Positions 54,919 to 64,000 of a stretch of 64,000 nucleotides of DNA are shown piece after piece. The notes under the pieces are model-generated. The model had not been told where the DNA came from. It made no database searches and saw only the letters and a program-made list of their open reading frames with translations. The DNA comes from Tricholoma matsutake (Eukaryota; Basidiomycota; Agaricomycetes; Agaricales; Tricholomataceae): assembly GCA_026075535.2 (NCBI GenBank), contig AP026545.1, positions 9,734,001-9,798,000 of the forward strand, in the 5' to 3' direction. The position numbers and the translations under genes are program-made. Position 1 is the stretch's first letter. Each line of letters starts with the position of its first letter.

Positions 54919-57277
54919 ATGTGGGTCAACACCTTTATGTATAGGAGGGACTATAGGCGCTTCAGTCTGATTCTGACTTCAGTCAGGGCGCTGAGTGAAA
55001 GTTTGAAATGTGACATTCGAGATCTGTCACTCAAGATGGTCACACCACATACACTCAGTAAGGTGAGAAAATTTCCCAATTCATCAATTAGTCACATTGA
55101 TATGCATGACATGCATGATCATGTTTGTTTACCAAAGTTATTGCTAGTCACTCCTTTATCAACATCGAATGACATGGATCCAAGCATCCCGAATATGACT
55201 CACATGGCCTACAAAAGCTTCACCTCTCTCCCGCCTCCTAATCTAAAGACAACCCCCCAATGTGCAAAGCATTTGACATTTAATCTGCGTGGCAAGCACC
55301 TCGTTCGCAAATCTCTAGACCCCATCCTCAGTCTCAAACTTGAAGGAGCCACAATCACCCATAACAATTTCATCAACGAAATATTTACAGACAAGGCATT
55401 AGGCTTTGAGATCGCTCCGGTTGTTCTGAAGCTCAATGCAATGCAAGCCTTTGAACATGCTCAAGTCACCCCAGAAGTACTATCTCCCAATATCCTCCCA
55501 ATCCATCAACAGCATAATGTTGGCAGTGAAGTGCATACTGATGATCACCTTAATCATATCATCAGCTTAATTGGGAACTATACCAAAAAGACCTCAATGC
55601 AAAAGTGGAGCGTGTCTGCTCACGATCACCCTTTGCCTGGATCAGTTCACTTGCGCAAACCTGATGTTATGCTTTACAATGAAGCTCTACCTGAGCACAC
55701 CCTCAATTGGAAATTGGTTCATTCTGTCCTTGAAGTCACCGCCAATGGCAAATCTACCCCACCCAATTCCACCTTGAGGTGTAAAGCCTTCCTCATTTTT
55801 AGCACTCAACATTCTCATTGATATGTCATTACTGCATGGATGATGCATGCCCATTTTGGAGCCACCCTCTTTGACCACTCAGGTGAAATCAAGGCCTGTT
55901 GGACCTATGCCTCCAAAGAAATATATGTCAGGCTTATCGCTGGCTTGGCCTATGGTTTGGAAGAGTTACTTGGATATGACTTGACTCTGGAGAGGGACTT
56001 GCATGGAAATGTATGCAAATTATGGATGAACAATGAATGGTACTCTGTTGTGAACATCATCTTTTCCAGTGATGTCTTACAAGGCAGAGCTACTGTCTGT
56101 TGGCTCATTATGAAGGATGGCAAGCAGCTTGTAGTAAAGGACAGCTGGGTAGATGTTCAGCATCAGTATAAGGAGCAAGAATTTCTAGACATGTGTACCA
56201 AGCATCAGATCACAAATGTCACAAAGCTGCATTGTATGGAAGAAATGGTAGTGAATGGCAAGCCTGACTCCACCATATCACATCGACCTCTGGCTGTGCA
56301 AGGGAATATTGAAGATCGAGTTCACTGCCAATTGTTGCTCGACCCCATCTGTGCATCAATCCAGCATTTCAGGTCATGAAAAGAGCTCCTCCTTGGATTT
56401 ATTGACTGCATCAAAGGTACATTTCAAGTTGTCTCAAAGTCTTGTGCTGTTGGAGATATATTTGTATATTATAGCTCACGAGGCATTAGTTAAAGCCAAG
56501 ATTCTTCACCATGATATAAGCTTGATGAATCTCGCCCTGGCATGCACCAGTGTACATAGTCATGGTGAAGAATGTGCTCCCATTCAAAGAGGCATCCTCA
56601 TAGATTTTGACCATGCTATTTGGCTGGCAGATGCCCCACGCAGGATCTCCAAAGTTGACAAAACAGTATGTATTATATATTGTATTGGTGCATGTGCTGA
56701 TGTTTGCTAGGGTACACTCCCATTCATCACAATTGAAATCCTTTGCCCTGGAAAAGATCAGACACCTGTTCATGTTTATCAGCATGATCTAGAATCCTTC
56801 CTCTATGTCTTAATATGGATTTGTACAACTTACAAATCTTCAGGTGTCTTGAGGAAAGACATCAAGGATCTCACCATCATGCATTGGAATGATCATACAA
56901 TAAAACAAGCAGAGCTTGGAGCCAACAAGCGAGGTTACCTACAGAGTCCTGAACTTCTCATTTTCTCAGGCTTCTCACCCTACTTTCATCCCTTCTTGTC
57001 TCTGGTAAATAAGCTCATGGAAGCCCTATTCACTGTGCCAGATCACTTCACTAGCAAAAGTACTGTCACTCACTGAGACTTCATTGTGATGTTTGAGGAC
57101 ACACTCTCAAACCTTCCACAGGAGCCTGAGGTGCTGCGACCACCCACCCCTGCACACAAGCCAGCAGCAATTACAAAGCATGTCTTTGACGATGATGGTG
57201 GTGACTTGATGATTGGGTCTGAACCAATCATCAAGAAACCATCTCACAGACTCAAGCAGGTCCACATTGCCGCCTAA
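54919..57277 (+). pseudogene. FunK1 fungal-type protein kinase
   Basis: The FunK1 family is an expanded fungal protein-kinase group. N-lobe part: TASKEIYVRLIAGLAYGLEE-like stretch (ASKEIYVRLIAGLAYG) and KQLVVKDSWV (the Lys motif). After an intron (about 56417-56470) comes the catalytic loop ILHHDISLMNLAL and GILIDFDHAIWLA (DFD motif). After a second intron (about 56664-56709): GTLPFITIEIL and DLESFLYVLIWICTT, then a Pro-rich tail. In-frame TGA codons at 55819 (after HSH), 56377 (after HFRS) and 57074 (after VTH) all sit where Arg is likely. Otherwise the gene is complete to TAA 57275. The start near 54919 is uncertain. Confidence 0.82.
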
Positions 57278-57784
57278 CATTCACCTAACAGTAGGATGCA
57301 TCTCCAAACAATTGATACTATAATGAACAGATGGCCCTGATGGGCATGGCACTGTTTGCATTGTGTTAGACACATCAATTCATTTTGTTTTCGTCACCAT
57401 CATTATGCAGTTAAATATACAGTTTGTATATGCTTTGTGCTGTAAGCTTTAGGTTTTAAGTCATAACTCTCAATTGATTTGATGCTGAAGAGTATTGAAA
57501 AATTTAGTCATAGCTTTGTACTGGAGGAAATCATCAACAGGGCCCAGCCCAACTTCACACTCATTACTCATTTCTTCATCAAGTCCAACCCCGCCATCCC
57601 CTAAGACTCAGTTGCAAGCAGGCATTGTCTCAGCAGCTTTCTTGGTGTGGACTATCAAGGCTTGGCAATACAAGTTTGGCTTCAATGGCTCTGAATGTGG
57701 AAATACATGGTGGTATAGCTTGCTCTACATAACTCGACATTGGATGGCCAAATTTCTATATACTAGTATGCCATCAAATATGTT
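57278..57784. other. 3' flank of FunK1 and spacer
   Basis: A plus-strand open frame (57495-57917) overlaps the minus-strand zinc-finger exon and has no recognisable features; I treat it as chance. Confidence 0.35.
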
Positions 57785-58623
57785 TCAAACAAAGTGCTCC
57801 TCCATCACACAATCATGGAAGCAAGCAGTCTCACGGGTCATGAACTTATCGCAAGATTTGCAATTTGCAAAGAGCGATGAGAATCTATCAATTGGAAGCC
57901 CATGCGTCTGTGGTTGAAGGATGTACTCCTTATTGCTGGTGTGGGAAAGTGCCTTCTGGTGCTGTGAAAGCACCTTTTCGCACTCGTGATAGAACTTGTT
58001 CTGGCTTGGGAGACAAGTGTGGCACTCATTGCACTGAGTGAAGAGAGAGGAAAACTGCTCCCAAGTGACACTGCCATAAATTACCCAATCCATTCATAAT
58101 ATAAGAGCATAGTCGGGAAGTGGCACATTTGATGGGTCAAAGGTGTCAAATGCTACATCTAGTAAACAGAAAGACAAATTTATTAAGGCATAGAATAAAG
58201 GATGAATGCAGCAGTACATGCCTCCATATGTGAACGGCCTTACAGTGGAGTGTTGCTGGACTAGGATGCTATGCTGGGGTACCTTCTCCTTGGCATCTGA
58301 GTCAAGGTGAGAACTCACAAAATAGCCTAACACTTTGACACACCGTGAACTGCAAAGGTAAGGCTCTGTGGTGCCTCTGAATCAGAGTTTTGCATCAGAC
58401 TGGCTGGTAGCATGTGTCCTTTGCGAACTACAGCAGTCCCTTGGGGAATGGGAGTGTAGTCTATCAAGTCAGAAGACTTGATGATGAATGCATACTCGCA
58501 TTTGAGGCCATGCATGATCTGAGTTGTGGAGTTGGTCATAGGAGTGGATGGCTGAGTAGCAGAATATGACATCAAAGAAGATATGTGGGTCTTGTGAATC
58601 TGGCTGCCCCCAGCTTTATACAC
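57785..58623 (-). CDS. Protein with two Cys/His zinc-finger-like repeats
   Basis: Minus-strand parts: 58623-58327 (CEYAFIIKSSDLIDYTPIPQ), 58330-58235 (YFVSSHLDSDAKEKVPQHSI), an intron, and 58150-57785. The last part has two related motifs: FSSLFTQCNECHTCLPSQNK then FYHEC, and FSSLFANCKSCDKFMTRETA then CFHDC. Each is LF-x2-C-x2-C-x10-H-x-C-like, and like the single motif at 43083-43379. A TGA lies between PDYALIL and MDWVIY. Function unknown; possibly a DNA- or RNA-binding companion of these transposon-linked genes. Confidence 0.5.
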
Positions 58624-58955
58624 ATTCAGCCATGTGTAGAAAACTAAATGAGCAATCAGAGAAATGACTATTCAAGGGAGCAGAGGATCAGGGAGATGAC
58701 TGCTTGAATTCCTGAGTACGTCACATTGCCATCAAGCATCACAATTATTTAACTCACAGAATTCTCTGCCAATTCATAAGCTGAATTTTGACCAGGCTGC
58801 TGATCCACTGACAGAATATAGAATTAGGCTCACATGAATTAGTTGAGTCTTGGCACTATGCAGTGCATGTTTGATGGATGATCCAAATTTGACCGCATCC
58901 CCAACTCTCTCGATGATGCTAGTTTTCCACATCTCGCAATCACTGTACAACCATA
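58624..58955. other. Spacer between the zinc-finger gene and Plavaka 2
   Basis: Divergent promoter region; no further features seen. Confidence 0.35.
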
Positions 58956-61900
58956 TGGTGTTTATTCTAGGTGGATGTTTCCCAGCCCTGCACTGCAGTG
59001 CGTTTGTGGCAAGTCATGCTTGCAGCATGCTGCTCTGAATCATCATACGTGGATGTGCACCTGGTCCAAAAAGCAGATTACAAGTGCCCTATCAAAGGCA
59101 AAGCAAGCATTTGGAGAGTGAAGAGAATGAAAACAGCAGCAGTGGGAAGAAAGTCTGGCAGCTCTCAATGTCAATGAGGAAGTTGTAGCATCAGCACCAG
59201 TGAGTCTTATTGATTTTTTCATGTGAATTGAGGGCTGACTTGGATCCAATGGTGCCTGTTTTTGCATTGACTAGTTGCCTGTCAGTTCACCTCCACCAGC
59301 CAGTCACTCAGCACCAGAAGTGGAGGTACATATGCCTTCTGGGGCTGATGTGGACAGCCACCTGTTATTGGTGCAGAGAAGGCAACGGTGCCAGGTGCAG
59401 ATTCTGAACAGATACTGGGACAATCTGCCCCAGGCTTCTGCCTCACTGCCTCCTCCGAGTGAATCATACACCATCCGACCAGAGGAAGCTGATGGAGGTC
59501 CTAGTTCTACTGCCAGTAGTAGCTTTCCCACAAGCAACAATCTTTCGGTGGACAAGGAATCAGGCCACCCAATCTTGCGATCACCTTGCAATGCTTTTGG
59601 TTTATCATGCTGCTATTACAGCACCAAGTACCCGTCCCACAATCCAGAGGAGTTCAATGACTTCAATGCACTGTCTGATGTCAGCAACCCCCCACTGAGT
59701 CATGAAGTGGACTTGGGGCCTTACCCAAATCACAGCTCCTTTGCTCTAGGGGAATGGTACTGGGGTGACAGTGTACAAAAGACAAAAGAAAACTTTAAAA
59801 ACCTCATAGACATCATCACTAGGCCAGACTTTCACCCCAACAATGTCAGAGATACCAAATGGGATTCTATTGACGATGAACTAGGTGGGGACAGAGAGGC
59901 GATGTGGGAGGATGAAGACAACTCAGCCCCCAGATGGCAGCAAACATCTGTAACCATTCAAGTCCCATTCCATCGGTTCACTGCATTGCCAGGCCTTCAG
60001 GACTATGTTGTTCATGATTTTTGCTATTGCAGTGTTGTATCAATTCTAAAAGAGAAATTGATTGATGATCACAAGTTCTGGCATTTCCACATTGAACCCT
60101 ATGAGCTCAAATGGCAGCCAGCCCATCAGGGAAGCTCTGTGTCAGAGGACCTGTCGATCCAGGTTCAGGGCAACCTTTACACCTCACCAGCCTTTCTTAA
60201 AGCCCATATGGAGCTGCAGGCATCGCAGGGAGAGCCTGGGTGCAGCCTTCCACATGTTGTTGTTGGATTGATGTTCACCTCAGATCAGACTCATCTTACT
60301 TCCTTTAGTGAGACAAAGCTTTGGCCTTTGTATTTATTCTTTGGGAATGACTCAAAATACCGTCGTGGCAAACCCTCACTTCATCTTTGTAATCATGTTG
60401 CATACTTCCGTAAGGTCAGTATCTTGCACCATTTGATGATGATGGGCTTCCTTAGCTTTTTTCCCAGCTTCCAGATGAGTTCAAGGACTTACTTCTAAAA
60501 CTGGGGGCAAAGGCCTCAGCCCAGCTTTTATGCCATACTGTAATCAAGAGTTGTTCCATGCACAATGGAAGGCCATCTTAGATGATGAATTTGTTGAAGC
60601 ATACATCCACAGTGTAGTTGTAACATGTGCAGATGGGCTTGCAAGGCGGTTCTACCTTCAGATATTCACATACTCTGCAGATTACCTGGAAAAGTAGGCT
60701 ATTCAGCACCACTTCATTCATGCCTTCACTTTATAACTGAACACAACTGATAGGATTTTGCCGGTCAGCATAAAAACCTTGGGGAGCCATCCATGCCCTT
60801 GCTGTCTTATCCCTCTGTCCGATGCCTTTAAAATTGGAATGGCCTGTGATGCCAGGAGGCGACAGACCCTCACTTGGAGAGACACTGCAGCCCGTCAAAG
60901 GCACATCTCCAATGCCTGAAAGTTCATCCAAGAGGGAAACTATGCTGTTGATAGTGCTCCAGTGAAGAGATTAATGGATGCCAAGTCAATGATCCCCTCT
61001 GCAGTATGCTTGCCAGTGGTTGCTTCTCTTGAGTACTGGGGTAATTTTTATCGTTTTAAGAACACATTTTCTGACATACTTGCTCCATTGGGCTTTGACA
61101 TGTTTCCCATGGCCATTGTTGACATCATGCATGAGGTGGAGCTGGGCACGTGGAGATCCCTGTTCATCCACCTGCTATGCATCTTGGAAGTGCAGGGCCT
61201 ACCCGCAGTATCCTTACTAGTGAGCTAGATTGATGGTGAACTGCCTTTCACAAAATCATCATAATGATGCTGCAGCACTGATGCACTCAGATTAGATACC
61301 GGCAAGTGCCAACATTTTCTCGAGACACAATTTGAAAGTTCTCGGTGAACTGCTCTGAGATGAAGCAGCTTGCTGCTCGTGACTTTGAAGATCTCCTACA
61401 GGTTAAGGCTACCAAAGAGTCAGGCTCCCTTACTTACTGGAGTTATTCAGTGTGCAATCCCAGTCTTTGAAGGCCTTTTGCCAGAACCTCACAATAAATG
61501 GGTTTTGAAGCTACTTTTCCTCATGGGCCATTGGCATGGTCTCGCTAAACTGTGTCTTCACACAGATGCAACTCTAGCAATCTTGGACAGTGTGATGGCA
61601 TCGCTAGGCCAGGCCCTCCACAAGTTTGAGATGAAGACTTGCTCCATGTTCGCTACTCACAAACTTAAAAAGGAGGAGAGTGCTAGAAAGCGCAAGCAGG
61701 CCACCCAGAAAAAAATATCCCAGGTCAAAAAAAAAACCCCAACCCAAGAGCTAGGGGCTGGTAATGGCAACAGGGCTGTGGTAGTGAAAGACAATGCAGC
61801 AAAGGTGAGTAAAGGGCTAAAGGAATTCAATATGAGCACCTACAAGTACCACACCCTAGGGGATATTGCCAACATGATAAGAGAATATGGCACAACAGAA

Positions 61901-62930
61901 TCATACTCTATGAAACTGGTAAGCACTGCACATGAGTCTCTTGGTTATCTTGATACTTCATGATCTTGACCAGGGTGAACTGGAGCATTGCACTGCAAAG
62001 TCCAGATACAAGCGGATGAGCAAAAAGAACTACCTGAACCAGCTGGCTCAGATTGAGCGACACCAGGCCCATGTTCATCAATTCAAAGGTGACTGAATGC
62101 AGGAAAGGCCTCTCACTATGATGAGGTGGAGTATGCATCCTCACCAATGCCAAGATACTGCATTGGAAAATCACAAAACAAACCAGTAGTTCTCTCAGTA
62201 TTTTTGCAGGACAATCGCGGTGACCCTGCTGTTAAGGTGAGCAGGATTGGCAGACTGCTTTATCTGTTCTAAGGCCCCTGCTGCTAGGACTTCCTTCTGA
62301 GATTGAAAGCCCACCTTCTCCCTAGAATCCAGCTTATGGTGCAGCAGGAAGCCTCCTCAGCACTGCATCTTTCATCTTCATCCAGAGATCCTTGCAGTAA
62401 TGGCATCAACCATGTCCTATTCAAAAGTGACTGCATATATAACCATCAGCTACTTCGAATCAACTACACTGCCTACAATGTCTGCTGAGCCCAGGACATT
62501 CTGACCCTGAACACAACACACCACAACATCATGCTCTTAAATAGTACTGGGGAACAATGCCACCCTTATCTTTATGCATGTGTTCTGGGTATTTATCATG
62601 TGAACATCATTTATGTAGGGCCAGGAATGGTCGACTATAGCCCTAGACAACTTGATTTCCTATGGGTGCAATGGTATCAGCATTGGGAGGTAGCCAATGG
62701 CAGTGACATAAGGGGGTGGAAGGCTCACCATCTTTATCAGCTATCCTTCCCTCCCATGGCCAGCAAGGATGCCTTTGGTTTTGTTGATCCATCTGATGTC
62801 CTGCAAAGCTGTCATGTCATTCCCCGATTTGCAAAGGGGAAGCGGCACTCAGATGGGGTGGCCCTTTTCAAATGTGCTTGAGATGGTGAAGATTGGAAGG
62901 AGTAATATGTGGGACAATGAGTGGATCAGA
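58956..62930 (+). pseudogene. Plavaka transposase 2, multi-exon, decayed
   Basis: N-terminal Cys/His part LQCVCGKSCLQHAALNHHTW (near 58990-59050) is followed, after an intron, by the main exon 59275-60416: FALGEWYWGDSVQKTKENFK, WHFHIEPYELKWQP and VGLMFTSDQTHLTSFSETKL. Then CADGLARRFYLQIFTYSADY (about 60630-60690), HPCPCCLIPL, DIMHEVELGTWRSLFIHLL (61120), HTDATLAILDSVMASLGQ (61560), TYKYHTLGDIANMIREY (61840), LFKSDCIYNHQLLRINYTAY (62420) and FVDPSDVLQSCHVIPRFAKG. Damage: a frameshift near 60538 and TGA codons near 60919, 62485 and 62879, each where Arg is likely. The C-terminal RYHWGLGVG seen in copy 1 is missing. It shares its exon plan with copy 1 but is clearly diverged. Confidence 0.8.
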
Positions 62931-63203
62931 ACTTGAAGCAGGTTTAACATGACTGATAAGGACACTGACCTTGGTGCCATCAGCTTTGTAGATCACGACA
63001 TGATGATGTGGCCAAGGCATCGGGCACACTTACTGTCGCAATTCAAACCCTGTTGCTCATGACTCCTTGCCTCAAATCAAACAGCCTGGGACAACGAAGC
63101 TGATGGCCTTGAACCATGGATATGTGGAGACCATGGACACATGAAGTCAGAGGTGAAGAGGGTGTGGAGGACTTGATGCACTGGAGTATGGTATCAATGA
63201 AAG

Positions 63204-63664
63204 AGAAAATGAACCGCTAGGAGGGACCTCTGACGAAGAGCTTTTGGATGTGGAATCCTGGCAGGAGGATTTGGACTTGGACACATTAGAGATGGTTGAC
63301 ATGTACCATTCACAGATTCTTTGAAAATAGAGAGGTGAAAAGTCATTCGGCCCATGGCAACCTGAAATAACTCAGAATGTTTATTTTTTTCTGGATTGAG
63401 AGTCTCAATTGATGATGTAACCTTGAGCAAAAGTGTGCATGCACACTTTTGAGCTCATGTCATGTGACATATGGCCATATAAGTACTAATACAACTCTTG
63501 AACTTGAAGCTTGATGCTCTGTCTTACTTGTCTTACTTGTCTCACTCATGCATTGCTCAGAGGGTTTCAACCAGCAAAGCCTCGCTATTGGAAGGATATC
63601 CAATGCAAATTTCTGGACAATGGCCTGGTTTACACCCATCTTATTTGACCCAGAGGGTACAAAG
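63204..63664 (-). repeat. Right long inverted repeat of the 12.7 kb block
   Basis: It is the reverse complement of 50968-51398 plus a 26 bp insertion at 63429-63454. The outer border is ...CAGAGGGTACAAAG. On the plus strand its outer part reads TMAWFTPILFDPEGTK and runs on past the repeat into KCLGQSHPEFQ and a splice donor. Confidence 0.85.
63425..63454. repeat. 22 bp perfect palindrome flanked by GAGC
   Basis: A perfect palindrome centred on GTGTGCATGCACAC with A/T ends occupies 63429-63450. GAGC stands on both sides (63425-63428 and 63451-63454). The left long repeat has a single GAGC at this point, so the palindrome is an insertion with a 4 bp duplication. Confidence 0.8.
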
Positions 63665-63990
63665 TGTTTGGGCCAAAGTCACCCAGAATTTCAGGTAAGA
63701 ATTCAAGACTTCAGCTTCAATACCTATTCTGATAGTTTAAATTGTGTTGCAGAAATTTATTGATACTACTACAGCCTGGGAACAACTGGAGACAACATCT
63801 GATATTCAACGTGCTCTCCGAGTCCTTAAGCATCTTGCTGAGTCATCTACCCCTGGAGAGCCTATTTCAAAGCACCAAGCCATTGTTTATGGGGCCCTAT
63901 TCAACTACTGACTGTTGGGTGTCATAGCATCAGTTTACAACCTCCTTCCTGACAAGATCACCCCAGCTAAGCAGAGGGCTGCTGAAGTGC
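63550..63990 (+). CDS. Unknown spliced gene, continues past right edge
   Basis: An exon ending near 63694 reads TMAWFTPILFDPEGTK then CLGQSHPEFQ. The donor GTAAG and an acceptor TGTGTTGCAG (about 63752) follow, and the next exon reads KFIDTTTAWEQLETTSDIQR then ALRVLKHLAESSTPGEPISK. A TGA after ALFNY (near 63908) may be a stop or another decayed Arg codon. The family is not recognised; relatives seem to exist near fungal transposons. Confidence 0.45.
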
Positions 63991-64000
63991 CTATGCCAAC

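Larger units (their letters stand above)
50968..63664. mobile_element. Candidate composite transposable block with Plavaka transposase and cargo
   Basis: A 12,697 bp block is bounded by about 430 bp inverted repeats and contains a Plavaka transposase gene (plus) ending close to the right repeat, a FunK1 kinase (plus), an unknown DNA-binding-like protein (minus) and a zinc-finger protein (minus). Against a simple transposon: I found no target duplication at the outer borders, the repeats lack a CACTA-type start, and the right repeat seems to hold an exon of a gene that runs past it. An inverted segmental duplication is the alternative. Confidence 0.4.

Noticed and set aside
57495..57917. Plus-strand 140-residue protein after FunK1
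   Set aside because: Overlaps the better supported minus-strand zinc-finger exon and has no family signature.

Overview
This window looks like repeat-rich DNA from an Agaricomycete-type basidiomycete. The reasons are gene families typical of that group (FunK1 kinase, two Plavaka transposases, a DUF6698 protein, fungal TET/JBP-like and other 2OG-Fe(II) oxygenases, an OTT_1508-like deaminase) and short 45-65 nt introns with GTRNG...YAG borders. All family names come from recognising motifs by eye; no database search was possible. I see no bacterial-type operons, intact tRNA or rRNA genes, or CRISPR arrays.

Layout. 1-5332: a decayed Ty3/gypsy retrotransposon on the minus strand, cut by the left edge. 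5630-12140: a copia gag fragment (+), then a minus-strand copia element whose pol gene is split by a 3.4 kb terminal-inverted-repeat element (8505-11929), which itself carries a 1.5 kb hAT-like element (9873-11340). 12140-15658: tandem repeats and a spliced unknown gene inside a third element of the same TIR family, whose right end lies in the 3' end of a Plavaka gene (15659-19291, minus). 20128-28439: a conserved hypothetical gene (minus) cut in two by a full-length Ty3 chromovirus (22082-28316). 28440-36810: a fold-back repeat, hypothetical exons, a JmjC-like gene and an OTT_1508-like deaminase gene, all plus. 37795-39440: a second small TIR element, inserted at a splice donor. 39627-41159: a TET/JBP-like oxygenase. 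41300-47000: repeats, a zinc-finger protein (minus) and a well-preserved DUF6698 gene (plus). 48524-50512: a second 2OG-type oxygenase gene (minus). 50968-63664: a 12.7 kb block bounded by about 430 bp inverted repeats. It holds an unknown gene, a FunK1 kinase, a zinc-finger protein and the second Plavaka transposase. The window ends inside another unknown gene.

The main window-wide signal is mutational. Almost every in-frame stop in otherwise readable genes is TGA at a place where arginine (CGA) is likely, and differences between repeat copies are mostly CG versus TG or CA. This fits deamination of methylated CpG. The same 64 kb encodes a TET/JBP-like oxygenase, another 2OG-type oxygenase, a JmjC-like protein and a deaminase-fold protein. 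That neighbourhood is suggestive, but no functional link is shown by the sequence.
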